DNA of 32,749 nt. It comes from an uncultured Cryomorphaceae bacterium. GTDB lineage: Bacteria > Bacteroidota > Bacteroidia > Flavobacteriales > UBA7430. The notes beneath the pieces were generated by a model. It made no database searches, was not told the DNA's origin, and saw nothing but the letters and a program-made list of their open reading frames with translations. A program made the translations under genes and the position numbers. The number at the start of each line of letters is the position of its first letter. Within the stretch, counting starts at the first letter, position 1. This document shows positions 18,067 to 27,706 of the stretch, piece after piece. The stretch is from positions 1 to 32,749 of the forward strand of contig CACDER010000011.1 in assembly GCA_902551855.1 (NCBI GenBank), read 5' to 3'.

Positions 18067-18067
18067 G

Positions 18068-19414
18068 CTATCTACTTATTGCTAATTTTTTGATAAACCT
18101 TTTATTATTTTGAATTATTTCTACGATATATAGTCCATTATAAAGTGTCCGTGAATCTATACTTGTTAATGTTTGTCCTGGAAAGATTTGTGACATTTTT
18201 AAAATTTTTCCATTTAAATCTATAACATTAACCTTTGTGTTTTCTTTAACTAATCCCAAGCATTGAACAATTATTATCTCTGAAGATTTATTGATGAAAG
18301 CGCTAAAACCCATAGTTAAACTTTCATTATTTAAATTTGTTTGATAATAGGTGGTTGTTTGTTCTAAAATACTATTTGTCATACTGTTTGAATATTCGCC
18401 ATAAAATGTTGGCCCAACAGCATATGGATATTTGGAATTCCAATTTTCATCTACTGTACAAAAATATGCATATGTTCCTTCAGGATACTCTGGTGTTACA
18501 CAGTGTCTTCCATTATGTTCATCTAAATATTTATCTTCTTCCCGGTCTATAAATTCGTAATCTTCTCTAAAATATCCCAGAAAATATTCTGATATACTTG
18601 GCCCATCCTCAACATCTGTTCCATCAGCATGGTGAGTTCTTTCTGTTATATTTCTTAAATTATATCCTGATTCTATTCGAACAACACCTCCAGACCCGTC
18701 ATTATTTTGATATCCATATGCACCATAAATAGGAAAACCATCAAAAGCATAGCCTAAAAGTGGGGAATGAACAGTTGAATCTATCACATACAATCCGTCT
18801 GAATCATACAAATCACAAACATCTGAAACAAGAAACCTATCTAGTTTAAATGCTGATGGATTTTGATGGTGATGATAGTTTCCCATAGCTGGATGTCCTT
18901 TTGCGCAATCAAACCCTTCCATTTCTGCAAGAATTGCATCTCTATTCCAATCCATTTCTGCAAGAAATCCACCTGGACATGGAGGGTTGCCAGGACCGCC
19001 ACACAGTTGGTTGGTGTTTGGGTTCCAAGCAACCCCATCTCTATAATCAAATAGCGCAACTCCGTTAATAAATACCCCTATATTTCCTGGTGTCGTGTAA
19101 GTTAAATCACCCAAGTTTTGCTGAGGGTTTCTAGTAATTTTAAAAATCATTGCTTGGTTTTGTGCGTTTGACGGGTTTCCGTCAAGAAAAGGACCTGTTG
19201 GATAAGAAGGAACCCCTGTTGCTGTTACATAAACATAATCATTGGAAAACTGAACCTTTTGGCAATTAACTAAAATATTATTTGGAACTAATACTGGAGA
19301 ACCTGCAATATAATAATTTCCAGTTGTTTCTGTATTTTGAAGCCAAGAATAGATTTCTGGTTGAGAAAAACAATTTACGGTGTTTAGTAAGAGTATGTAG
19401 GCTATTTTTTTCAT
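18068..19414 (-). CDS. YHYH domain protein with T9SS type A sorting domain
   Basis: ORF 448 aa; 'GNYHHHQNPSAF', 'LLGYAFDGFPIYGAYGYQNNDGSGGVVRIESGYNLR', 'GTYAYFCTVDENWNSKYPYAVGPTFYG'; C-terminal 'NVIDLNGKILKMSQIFPGQTL..LYNGLYIVEIIQNNKRFIKKLAISR'. Confidence 0.9.
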   Translation of the reverse strand: MKKIAYILLLNTVNCFSQPEIYSWLQNTETTGNYYIAGSPVLVPNNILVNCQKVQFSNDYVYVTATGVPSYPTGPFLDGNPSNAQNQAMIFKITRNPQQNLGDLTYTTPGNIGVFINGVALFDYRDGVAWNPNTNQLCGGPGNPPCPGGFLAEMDWNRDAILAEMEGFDCAKGHPAMGNYHHHQNPSAFKLDRFLVSDVCDLYDSDGLYVIDSTVHSPLLGYAFDGFPIYGAYGYQNNDGSGGVVRIESGYNLRNITERTHHADGTDVEDGPSISEYFLGYFREDYEFIDREEDKYLDEHNGRHCVTPEYPEGTYAYFCTVDENWNSKYPYAVGPTFYGEYSNSMTNSILEQTTTYYQTNLNNESLTMGFSAFINKSSEIIIVQCLGLVKENTKVNVIDLNGKILKMSQIFPGQTLTSIDSRTLYNGLYIVEIIQNNKRFIKKLAISR

Positions 19415-20397
19415 TATTTTAAAAGTTTATTTACAGGAAATTTATTTTCAGGGTTTAATATAAACTCCTTATCATTTAAAGTTAATAAAAAAGATATTAT
19501 ATCTATTGTTTCTTTTTCAGTTAAACTTACAGAATTAAATTTTGGCCCTGAATAATGTTTCAAAACTTCAAATAAATTTGAAAACCTGCCGTCGTGCATA
19601 TATGGGTAAGTATAAGATAAATTCCTAAGTGAAGGAACTTCAAAAGACATAAAATCGTCACTATTTTTAGTAATACTAAATCTTCCTGAGTCTAATAAAA
19701 CTTGATTAATGTCCAAAAAATTATTTTCAAACTTATAATTTGTAAACATTGGCTCCTTATGGCAATTACTACAATTTTTTTTGAATAATTCATATCCTCT
19801 GATTTCCTGATCTGAAAAGTGATCTTCTCCTAGTCTAAATCTGTCATATTTTGAATTTTTCGAAATTAAAGTTAATTCAAATTGTGAAATTGATTTTAAT
19901 ACCCTATCTAAATTAATTGTGGAATCGCCAAATGCTTCATAAAACATAGTAATATATTTTTGGTTTTTTTTTAATTTATAAAGTAGATTATCTAAAGAAT
20001 TTCCCATTTCTAAACTGTCCGTTATCGGAACTAATGACTGCATATCTAAATGATTGACGGCGCCGTCTCTCATGAAAGAAGATTTCCAAGCTAAATTAAA
20101 TAATGGGGGGGCGTTTCTTTTACCGATTTTATCATTTATGCCATGGCTTAATCTATGATCTGTATGTGAAAAAGCATTATATGGGCTATGGCAACTTTCA
20201 CAAGAAATAGTGCTATCTATTGATAATATAGGGTCGTAAAACAACATTCTTCCCAATTCAATTTTTGTTTTTGATAAATTATTTTTTGAAAAATCATACT
20301 TAGTTTTGGGGAAATACTCTGGGTAATTAAAAAGACTTTCCTCAATAAATACGTTAATTATTCCGTAAAATAAAGCTAATTTTAAAAACACTTTCAT
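19414..20397 (-). CDS. mbnH: Diheme cytochrome c peroxidase / MauG family protein, probable MbnH
   Basis: ORF 327 aa with two CxxCH hemes (CESCH, CSNCH), 'ELGRMLFYDPILS', 'RNAPPLFNLAWKSSFMRDGAV', 'PSLRNLSYTYPYMHDGRFSNLFEVL'; immediately downstream of and overlapping an MbnP-family gene. Confidence 0.85.
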   Translation of the reverse strand: MKVFLKLALFYGIINVFIEESLFNYPEYFPKTKYDFSKNNLSKTKIELGRMLFYDPILSIDSTISCESCHSPYNAFSHTDHRLSHGINDKIGKRNAPPLFNLAWKSSFMRDGAVNHLDMQSLVPITDSLEMGNSLDNLLYKLKKNQKYITMFYEAFGDSTINLDRVLKSISQFELTLISKNSKYDRFRLGEDHFSDQEIRGYELFKKNCSNCHKEPMFTNYKFENNFLDINQVLLDSGRFSITKNSDDFMSFEVPSLRNLSYTYPYMHDGRFSNLFEVLKHYSGPKFNSVSLTEKETIDIISFLLTLNDKEFILNPENKFPVNKLLK

Positions 20398-21095
20398 TTT
20401 TTAAATTCAAATGATTTAACAATTAAATTTGAAATGTTTTCCCCTTTTAAACTTGGACTCATAATCATTTGTCTATCACAGTTTATTTTTTTAAGGAACT
20501 TATTAAGGTTAAATATTAACCTATGTATGTGTCTTTTTTTGACTAAAACTGTTCTTTTATTATAATACGGCTTTTTGTACCCCCCCAAATGAAAAATGAA
20601 TTGATTATTATCGTTTGAGCACATGTTACTTTCCCACTCAATTTTAAAATTAATATACCCACTTTGCCAAGCCCAATACATACCCTCTATTGGGTCTAGA
20701 GCACCACCCAGTGAACCACTGACATTTATAACACTATCTAATCCTAAATCAAAAGAATATAACTGACTCTTTTTGTTTATTTGAGACTTAATTTTTAAAG
20801 ATTTGGGGTTGTTAAGATCAACTAAATAAACTTTTTCATCAGTGAATATTTCGTCATTTTTTCTATTATAATAACTTATATTTGAAACATAAAACTTAAG
20901 TTTCTTTATATTAAAATGATATTTTCTTATACTGTAATTTTTATTTAATTTAGTGGCCTCATTATTAAATGTTGCTTGAAATTCAATATTCTCTTGCGGG
21001 AATAAATTATATGTAAAAAAAATAAACAGAAAGCTTATAAAGTATTTAAAAAAAAAGCCGCAAGTAGCGGCAAATTTTTCAAATTTATTTGACAA
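20394..21095 (-). CDS. mbnP: MbnP family copper-binding protein (start codon uncertain)
   Basis: Motifs 'RKYHFNIKKLKFYVSNISYY', 'SFDLGLDSVINVSGSLGGALDPIEGMYWAWQSGYINFKIEWES', 'QFIFHLGGY' are MbnP hallmarks. Track start is TTG at 21095 and reads through a terminator hairpin; no in-frame ATG near the signal peptide KYFISFLFIFFTYNLFPQ. Confidence 0.87.
   Translation of the reverse strand: MSNKFEKFAATCGFFFKYFISFLFIFFTYNLFPQENIEFQATFNNEATKLNKNYSIRKYHFNIKKLKFYVSNISYYNRKNDEIFTDEKVYLVDLNNPKSLKIKSQINKKSQLYSFDLGLDSVINVSGSLGGALDPIEGMYWAWQSGYINFKIEWESNMCSNDNNQFIFHLGGYKKPYYNKRTVLVKKRHIHRLIFNLNKFLKKINCDRQMIMSPSLKGENISNLIVKSFEFKK
21048..21071 (-). terminator. Rho-independent terminator after the T9SS cargo gene, lying within the annotated N-terminus of mbnP
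   Basis: On the minus strand GCCGC-TACTT-GCGGC followed by TTTTTTTTT. Confidence 0.75.
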
Positions 21096-21816
21096 GAGTC
21101 ATTTGTTTTGTTAGAGTAATATTATTTGCCTCAATTTTATAAAAATAAATTCCTGCTGTGAGTGACTTGGCGTTCATTTGAACGCTGTGAGTTCCTTTAT
21201 CATAAGTGGTGTCAGCAAGAACCATAACTTCTTGACCCAATGAGTTAGATAAATAAAGTTTCACCTTTCCTTTAGTGGGAATATAGAAGCTTATAGATGT
21301 ATTTTCTTGAACAGGGTTTGGAGCGTTTTGAAACAATTCTAATTTTTGTGAGAGAGATTTAATAATCGAAGCTTGTCCTACAACAGTTACTCCGTCTTTC
21401 ACATAAACATCTTCTCCTGTTTTGAACTCTTCAATTTTAACTTCAAACATTTCATCTTCTGACTTATCGAATAGTAAAATTGTAAACTTTTCACCTTTAA
21501 TCATTCCTTCCTTCTCAGGCGTCGTTTCATCATCTCCCCATATTGCAATTCCGGCGTGACCCTCTTGTTCCGGAACCCAAGCTACAGAGCCAACCATATT
21601 TCCATTGGTATCATAAACAGCTATTTCGTCACCTAACTCAGGAGATGTTTCCCAGGCTGAACCCAAAATTAATAACGTATGATTTGAACCGGTATTAACT
21701 GCGCGCGCAAACCTTTGTGTATTCATTGTTTTTCTTTGATAGCTGCTAAGTTCAGTTGTTTGAGAAAAAACGGTTAAACTAAAAAAGGAAAGTAAAATTG
21801 ATATGCTTTTTTTCAT
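21085..21816 (-). CDS. T9SS type A sorting domain-containing secreted protein
   Basis: ORF 243 aa; signal peptide MKKSISILLSFFSLTVFSQ; full CTD 'LELFQNAPNPVQENTSISFYIPTKGKVKLYLSNSLGQEVMVLADTTYDKGTHSVQMNAKSLTAGIYFYKIEANNITLTKQMTLVK'. Confidence 0.9.
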   Translation of the reverse strand: MKKSISILLSFFSLTVFSQTTELSSYQRKTMNTQRFARAVNTGSNHTLLILGSAWETSPELGDEIAVYDTNGNMVGSVAWVPEQEGHAGIAIWGDDETTPEKEGMIKGEKFTILLFDKSEDEMFEVKIEEFKTGEDVYVKDGVTVVGQASIIKSLSQKLELFQNAPNPVQENTSISFYIPTKGKVKLYLSNSLGQEVMVLADTTYDKGTHSVQMNAKSLTAGIYFYKIEANNITLTKQMTLVK

Positions 21817-21930
21817 TTTTAATCTTTTAATTAGATTTACAAATATACAAATTAAAAATAAAATTATTTTTCAATATATAATAATAATTTATAAAAATTT
21901 AATAGTTATTTTTGCATTAAAAATTGAAAA

Positions 21931-22443
21931 ATGAAAAAAATAGGTCTATTTTTTGGTTCAGATACTGGAAATACAGAAGAAATAGCAAAGAAAATTCAAA
22001 AATTGATCGGCAATGATCTAGTCATTCTATATGACATGTATGATGCAAAAAAAACTGACTTTGAGCAATTTGATAAAATTATATTAGGATTGTCTACTTG
22101 GCATGACGGTCAACTTCAAAGCGATTGGGATAGTTTTTTTAATGAATTTCAATCAATAAGCTTTAAAAACAAGACCGTAGCTCTATTTGGCTTAGGTGAC
22201 CAATTTGTGTATTGTGATTACTTCATTGATGGTGTGGGAATTCTCGGTGAAGTTGTTATAAATAATGGAGGAAAAATCATAGGAAAATGGCCTACCGATG
22301 GATATGAACACACATCTTCAAAAGCTGAAAAAGAAAGTGGTTTTTTTCTTGGTCTAGCAATTGATGAAGACAATCAATATGAATTAACTGAAGATCGAAT
22401 TAATAAATGGTCTGTTCAAATTAAAAAAGAATTTAATCTTTAA
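21931..22443 (+). CDS. fldA: Flavodoxin
   Basis: ORF 170 aa; 'IGLFFGSDTGNTEEIAKKI', 'LGLSTWHDGQLQSDWDSFF', 'FGLGDQFVYCDYFIDGVGIL', 'GLAIDEDNQYELTEDRI'. Confidence 0.96.
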   Translation: MKKIGLFFGSDTGNTEEIAKKIQKLIGNDLVILYDMYDAKKTDFEQFDKIILGLSTWHDGQLQSDWDSFFNEFQSISFKNKTVALFGLGDQFVYCDYFIDGVGILGEVVINNGGKIIGKWPTDGYEHTSSKAEKESGFFLGLAIDEDNQYELTEDRINKWSVQIKKEFNL

Positions 22444-22445
22444 GC

Positions 22446-22958
22446 CTACGTAAACCAGCTTGAATATTTAACATAGTTGTTTGTTGTTTTGTTAATTAAT
22501 TCTTTAACTTGATGGGTAGTGACCTCTTTAACTTTAACAGCAGGATTTCCAGCATAAATTTCTTGTTCTTTTACTATGGTATTTTCCCTTAAAACTGCCC
22601 CTGCAGCAATTATACTGTTGGAGTTTATTAAACAATTATCAAGAATAATGCACCCCATTCCAATTAAGACATCACTCTCAATTACACTACCATGAACAAT
22701 TGCATTGTGCCCTATTGAAACTCTATCTTTGATAATTGTATGATATTTTTTATATGTGCCATGGATAACGGCTCCGTCTTGAATGTTTACTTTTTTGCCA
22801 ATATAAATAGAATTCACATCTCCTCTTACAACAGCGTTAAACCATATACTTGACTTCTCTCCAATAGATACATCTCCAATAATTACCGAGGTGTCAGACA
22901 AATAAACATTTTTTGAAATTTTAGGAGACCTATCTTTTAATGATTTAATTAGTGCCAT
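22446..22958 (-). CDS. Gamma carbonic anhydrase family protein (left-handed beta helix)
   Basis: ORF 170 aa; hexapeptide repeats 'SSIWFNAVVRGDVNSIYIGKKVNIQDGAVIHGTY', 'VSIGHNAIVHGSVIESDVLIGMGCIILDN'. Confidence 0.93.
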   Translation of the reverse strand: MALIKSLKDRSPKISKNVYLSDTSVIIGDVSIGEKSSIWFNAVVRGDVNSIYIGKKVNIQDGAVIHGTYKKYHTIIKDRVSIGHNAIVHGSVIESDVLIGMGCIILDNCLINSNSIIAAGAVLRENTIVKEQEIYAGNPAVKVKEVTTHQVKELINKTTNNYVKYSSWFT

Positions 22959-22987
22959 AATAGTAATATTTTATAATTTTGTATTTT

Positions 22988-23590
22988 ATGTTAAACAATA
23001 ATACCCTACATATAACCATTTATTCTGAATCAACACCAAATCCGGGCGTAATGAAATTTGTCTGCAATAAACAAATTTTGTTTTCACCCCCGATTGAGTT
23101 CTTAAACGCCAATGAAGGTAAAAATAATTTTATTGCAAAAAAATTATTTCTATTACCTTTAGTAAAAGAAGTTTTTATTGCGAAAAATTTTGTTTCTATC
23201 ACAAAACATGATTCTTTTCTCTGGGAGGAATATATCAACAATATTAAAGAAGAAATTAAAATAATTTTGACTGAATATTTAAATTCCACAAAATCAAAAG
23301 AACCAGTTATTCTTCAAAAAAAAACTGCTATTAAAACAAAAGAAACAAGCCTTAATGCTACTGAAAAAAAAATAATCAAAATTCTTGACGACTATGTTAA
23401 GCCTGCTGTTGAGAGCGATGGTGGTAATATAAAGTTTATTTCTTTTTCTAAAGGAACCGTTTCTGTTTTACTTCAAGGAGCCTGTAGTGGTTGCCCTTCA
23501 TCTGTAATAACACTTAAAAACGGAATAGAGACTCTACTAAAGAATATGATTGGTGACGCTGTTAAAAATGTTGAGGCAATTAATGGATAA
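22988..23590 (+). CDS. NifU-domain Fe-S scaffold protein (Nfu N-terminal + NifU C-terminal domains)
   Basis: 'YSESTPNPGVMKFVCNK' Nfu N-domain and 'PAVESDGGNIKFISFSKGTVSVLLQGACSGCPSSVITLKNGIETLLK' with CxxC. ATG at 22988 preferred over the track TTG at 22979. Confidence 0.93.
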   Translation: MLNNNTLHITIYSESTPNPGVMKFVCNKQILFSPPIEFLNANEGKNNFIAKKLFLLPLVKEVFIAKNFVSITKHDSFLWEEYINNIKEEIKIILTEYLNSTKSKEPVILQKKTAIKTKETSLNATEKKIIKILDDYVKPAVESDGGNIKFISFSKGTVSVLLQGACSGCPSSVITLKNGIETLLKNMIGDAVKNVEAING

Positions 23591-23606
23591 CAATCAAAAA
23601 AAAATT

Positions 23607-24605
23607 ATGAACTTTCCTAAATCAAGACTTAGTCGGCTCAGAAAAAACAAAGAAATTAGAGCTCTTATACAAGAAAACAATGTTGGGGTTAATGATTTAA
23701 TTACCCCTATTTTTGTAACAGATGGATTAAACAAAAAGATAGAAATTAAGAGTATGCCTAATTATTTTTGTTTCAGTATAGATTTGTTGCTAAAAGAAAT
23801 ATTTGAATGTACATCACTGGGATTAAATTGTTTTTTACTTTTTGCTAAAATTCCTGAATCCCTTAAAGATAATTCTGGTTTAGAAGCTTGTAACCCAAAA
23901 GGACTAATGCAAAGAAGTATAAAAAAAATTAAGTCTGTATTTCCTAACATAATTTTAATGAGTGATGTTGCCCTTGACCCTTATTCTATTTTTGGCCAAG
24001 ATGGTATTGTAAAAGACAATCAAATTGACAATGATGTCACTATTAATATTTTATCAGAAATGGCTTTATCGCATGTTGATTCAGGAGTAGATTTTGTAGC
24101 CCCCTCAGACATGATGGATGGAAGAGTAAAGTCTATCAGAACAATCTTAGAGAAAAATAAATATTTCAAGACTGGTATAATGTCATATTCTGCTAAATAT
24201 GCATCTTCTTTCTATGGGCCTTTTAGAGACGCATTAGAGTCCTCTCCAACCTCAAATATGGACAAACGGTCTTATCAAATTAACCCTTCAAACTCAAAAA
24301 TAGCAATGCTTGAGGCTAAACAAGATATTTTAGAAGGTGCAGACATTTTAATGGTTAAGCCTGGAATGCCTTATCTCGATATTTTAAATATGATATCAAG
24401 GAAATATAATGTCCCTGTAGCAGTATATCAAGTCTCAGGAGAGTATTCTATGATTTATTCAGCACATATTAAAGGGTGGCTTAACTTAGATGATGCAATA
24501 ATTGAATCTTGTATTGCATTTAAAAGAGCAGGAGCAACACTAATTTCAACATATTTTTCAAAAAAAATAGCACAGTTAATTTCTGAAAAAAAATTTTACT
24601 TATGA
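23607..24605 (+). CDS. hemB: Porphobilinogen synthase (delta-aminolevulinic acid dehydratase)
   Basis: 'SRLSRLRKNKEIRALIQE..V..NDLITPIFV', 'MSDVALDPYSIFGQDGIV', 'DFVAPSDMMDGRV', 'KYASSFYGPFRDAL', 'DILMVKPGMPYLD', 'VAVYQVSGEYSM'. ATG at 23607 or 23583. Confidence 0.96.
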   Translation: MNFPKSRLSRLRKNKEIRALIQENNVGVNDLITPIFVTDGLNKKIEIKSMPNYFCFSIDLLLKEIFECTSLGLNCFLLFAKIPESLKDNSGLEACNPKGLMQRSIKKIKSVFPNIILMSDVALDPYSIFGQDGIVKDNQIDNDVTINILSEMALSHVDSGVDFVAPSDMMDGRVKSIRTILEKNKYFKTGIMSYSAKYASSFYGPFRDALESSPTSNMDKRSYQINPSNSKIAMLEAKQDILEGADILMVKPGMPYLDILNMISRKYNVPVAVYQVSGEYSMIYSAHIKGWLNLDDAIIESCIAFKRAGATLISTYFSKKIAQLISEKKFYL

Positions 24606-25882
24606 CAAATAAAGCATCTTTTAAAAACGCTAAATTGTTCATACCAGGTGGGGTAAACTCACCCGTAAGATCTTTTAGCTCTGTTGGTGGATGTCCTGTT
24701 TTTTTTAAAAAAGCAAAAGGCTCTATAATAACTGATGTTGAAAATAAAAAGTATATAGATTACATTGGGTCTTGGGGGCCCATGATATTGGGGCACTCTT
24801 TCCCACCTGTTATTCGCGCTTTAAAACGTGCAAGTAATTTCTCTACGTCATTTGGTGCGCCTTCTTTAATCGAGACGTCTCTTGCAAAATTAATATGCTC
24901 CAAAATTCCCTTTGTTGAAAAGATTAGAATGGTGAATTCAGGGACAGAGGCGTGCATGAGCGCAATTAGGCTAGCTAGAGCATATACTGGAAAAGAAAAA
25001 TTTATAAAATTTGAAGGCTGTTATCATGGTCATTCAGATCAATTTTTAATAAAAGCTGGTTCTGGTCTCAGTACAATAGGGGTTCCTAACTCTCCAGGTG
25101 TAACAAAAGGAACGGCTAAAGACACAATTATTGCTGAATATAATAACATTGAAGGCGTTAAAAATAAAATTGCTGAAAATAAAAATAAAATTGCAGCAAT
25201 TATACTTGAACCTGTGGCTGGCAATATGGGTTGCGTGCCACCCAAAAAGAATTTTCTCAAAGAATTACGTTCTTTGTGTGATTCAAATAATATTGTTTTA
25301 ATTTTTGACGAGGTCATGACTGGATTTCGTCTTTCTCTTGGCGGAGCTTCAAAAATATATTCTGTCTCCCCTGATCTGGTTTGTTATGGTAAGATTATTG
25401 GAGGGGGGCTGCCTGTTGGCGCATTTGGTGGTGGTGATAAAATAATGTCGCTTTTAGCTCCTTTAGGCCCTGTTTATCAAGCTGGAACGCTATCTGGAAA
25501 CCCTCTTGCAATGACATGTGGTTTTACCTTAATTAACTACCTAAGTAAAAACGAATTTATTTATGATGAATTAAATAATAAAACTGAATATTTAAAAAAC
25601 GAATTCCAAACTATTTTAAAAAAACATAAAATTTTATCATGTATAAATCAAGTTGGCTCAATGTTAAGTGTTCACTTAAACATTTCAAAGGTTGAAAATT
25701 ATACAGACGCTTGTGTGGCTAATAATGCTCTTTTCAAAAAACTATTTCATGGTTTAATTTCTAGAGGAGTCTATTTTGCGCCCTCTGCATTTGAATCTTT
25801 ATTCATCTCCTATTCCCATAATTTAAAGCTTCTAAAAAAAACTGTTGATTCTTTTAATAAAACTATTAAAGAAATAATTTGA
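24602..25882 (+). CDS. hemL: Glutamate-1-semialdehyde 2,1-aminomutase
   Basis: 'FIPGGVNSPVRSFSSVGG', 'MVNSGTEACMSAIRLARAYTGKEKFIKFEGCYHGHSD', 'LIFDEVMTGFR', 'YGKIIGGGLPVGAFGG', 'YQAGTLSGNPLAM'. 4-bp overlap with hemB. Confidence 0.97.
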   Translation: MTNKASFKNAKLFIPGGVNSPVRSFSSVGGCPVFFKKAKGSIITDVENKKYIDYIGSWGPMILGHSFPPVIRALKRASNFSTSFGAPSLIETSLAKLICSKIPFVEKIRMVNSGTEACMSAIRLARAYTGKEKFIKFEGCYHGHSDQFLIKAGSGLSTIGVPNSPGVTKGTAKDTIIAEYNNIEGVKNKIAENKNKIAAIILEPVAGNMGCVPPKKNFLKELRSLCDSNNIVLIFDEVMTGFRLSLGGASKIYSVSPDLVCYGKIIGGGLPVGAFGGGDKIMSLLAPLGPVYQAGTLSGNPLAMTCGFTLINYLSKNEFIYDELNNKTEYLKNEFQTILKKHKILSCINQVGSMLSVHLNISKVENYTDACVANNALFKKLFHGLISRGVYFAPSAFESLFISYSHNLKLLKKTVDSFNKTIKEII

Positions 25883-25887
25883 AATAG

Positions 25888-26601
25888 ATGACTGTTAAGA
25901 AAAAACCCATACCTAAATCTGTTGATAATTTATTATTAGTTAATAAGCCGTTATTTTTTAGTAGTTCATATTTATGCTCCTTATTAAAAAAAAAAATGAA
26001 ACGAAGTTATGGCAGGCGTATAAAAGTTGGGCATTCAGGAACACTAGACCCTCTTGCTTCTGGGTTAATGATTATATGCACTGGAAAAAAAACTAAACTA
26101 CTAGCAAGTATGCAAAGTTTAGATAAAGAGTATGTTGCAACAATAAAAGTTGGTGCAACAACACCATGTTATGACGGAGAGTTGGATGAAAATAGGTTTT
26201 ATAGCACCGCTCACCTGACTCATAGTTTCATAGAAAAAACTATTAATTCTTTTGAGGGGGAAAGATTACAACGCCCCCCTATATATTCAGCAATCAGAAA
26301 ATCTGGAGATAGGCTATATAACATAGCCCGATCTGGTAGAAGCACCCAAATTGACCTTAGGGAGATAAAAATCCGCTCTATTAAAGTAACTAATATTAAT
26401 TTACCCTTTATTTCTTTTGTTGTTTCTTGCTCCAAAGGTACTTACATTCGATCACTTGCTAGTGATATTGGTTTTGCTCTAAACTCTGGAGCTTGGCTAT
26501 ATAAATTAACTAGAACCAAGATTGGAAATTATAATATTAATAAAAGTTTTTCCATTGAGGACATTTGCTTTTTCATAATTTTTTTCTTTCTTAAAATTTA
26601 A
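25888..26601 (+). CDS. truB: tRNA pseudouridine(55) synthase
   Basis: '[17 protein letters not shown]', '[24 protein letters not shown]', '[19 protein letters not shown]', '[23 protein letters not shown]', '[17 protein letters not shown]'. Confidence 0.96.
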   Translation: MTVKKKPIPKSVDNLLLVNKPLFFSSSYLCSLLKKKMKRSYGRRIKVGHSGTLDPLASGLMIICTGKKTKLLASMQSLDKEYVATIKVGATTPCYDGELDENRFYSTAHLTHSFIEKTINSFEGERLQRPPIYSAIRKSGDRLYNIARSGRSTQIDLREIKIRSIKVTNINLPFISFVVSCSKGTYIRSLASDIGFALNSGAWLYKLTRTKIGNYNINKSFSIEDICFFIIFFFLKI

Positions 26602-26610
26602 ATTTATTGC

Positions 26611-26618
26611 TACCTTTG
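26611..26618 (+). promoter_or_regulatory. Bacteroidota -7 box TACCTTTG upstream of queA
   Basis: Matches TAnnTTTG in the truB-queA gap. Confidence 0.5.
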
Positions 26619-26650
26619 AAAAATTAAATATTCTGAATATGATAAATAAA

Positions 26651-27700
26651 ATGAAACTTTCTCACTTTGATTTTGATCTACCTAACGATCTTCTTGCTGA
26701 TCGACCAAGTGAAAATAGAGACGAATCAAGGCTGATGGTTGTAGATAAGAAGTCTGGAAAAATTGAACATAAATTATTTAAAGATTTAATAGATTACTTT
26801 AATGATGATGATGTTATTATATTAAATAACACCAAAGTTTTTCCTGCAAGGATGTATGGAAATAAAGAAAAGACTGGGGCAAAAATTGAAGTTTTTTTGC
26901 TTAGAGAGCTTAATAAGGAAAATCGCCTTTGGGATGTTTTAGTTGATCCTGCAAGAAAAATTAGAATTGGTAATAAACTATATTTTGGAGACGACGACTC
27001 CTTAGTTGCTGAAGTAATAGATAATACTACTTCGAGAGGTAGGACTCTTCGTTTTTTATTTGATGGATCATACGCTGGCTTTAGAGATAAATTAAATGAA
27101 CTTGGAGAAACCCCACTCCCAAAATATATTAATCGGGTTCCTGATAAGGAAGATGACGAAAGGTATCAAACTGTTTATGCAAAAAACATTGGTGCCGTTG
27201 CTGCGCCTACTGCTGGGATGCATTTTAGCAAACATTTATTAAAGCGACTTGAAATTAAAGGGGTTTCTATGGCTGAAATAACTTTACATGTTGGTCTTGG
27301 AACCTTTCGTCCAGTTGAAGTGGAGGACTTGTCCAAACACAAAATGGAATCTGAAAAAATTATAATTTCTGCAAAAGCGTGTGATATAATTAATACAGGA
27401 ATAAAAGATAATAAAAATGTTTGTGTCGTTGGGACAACCACCATGAGAACGGTTGAAAGTTCTGTTTCAACTTATGGAACACTTAAGCCTTTTGAAGGTT
27501 GGACAAATAAATTTATTTTCCCTCCTTATAATTTTAAAATTCCTAACTGTATGGTAACAAACTTTCACACCCCTAAATCCACTTTAATGATGCAAACCTC
27601 AGCTTTCTGTGGGTTTGACCTGTTAAAAAAAGCCTACAGAGAAGCTATAAAAGAAAAATATCGCTTTTTTTCCTACGGAGACGCTATGTTTATAAAATAA
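26651..27700 (+). CDS. queA: tRNA preQ1(34) S-adenosylmethionine ribosyltransferase-isomerase
   Basis: '[31 protein letters not shown]', '[12 protein letters not shown]', '[13 protein letters not shown]', '[11 protein letters not shown]', 'TTTMRTVES', '[12 protein letters not shown]'. ATG 26651 preferred over 26639. Confidence 0.97.
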   Translation: MKLSHFDFDLPNDLLADRPSENRDESRLMVVDKKSGKIEHKLFKDLIDYFNDDDVIILNNTKVFPARMYGNKEKTGAKIEVFLLRELNKENRLWDVLVDPARKIRIGNKLYFGDDDSLVAEVIDNTTSRGRTLRFLFDGSYAGFRDKLNELGETPLPKYINRVPDKEDDERYQTVYAKNIGAVAAPTAGMHFSKHLLKRLEIKGVSMAEITLHVGLGTFRPVEVEDLSKHKMESEKIIISAKACDIINTGIKDNKNVCVVGTTTMRTVESSVSTYGTLKPFEGWTNKFIFPPYNFKIPNCMVTNFHTPKSTLMMQTSAFCGFDLLKKAYREAIKEKYRFFSYGDAMFIK

Positions 27701-27706
27701 ATTAAA

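Noticed and set aside
18337-19059. Three small ORFs (18337..18552, 18841..19059, 18863..19054) over the YHYH gene
   Set aside because: Out-of-frame or antisense shadows within a well-supported CDS; no signal peptide or family.
25140-25200. Short AT repeat 'aataaaattgc(a/t)gaaaataaaa' in hemL
   Set aside because: Encodes a charged helix segment (VKNKIAENKNKIAAI); low-complexity coding sequence rather than a functional repeat.
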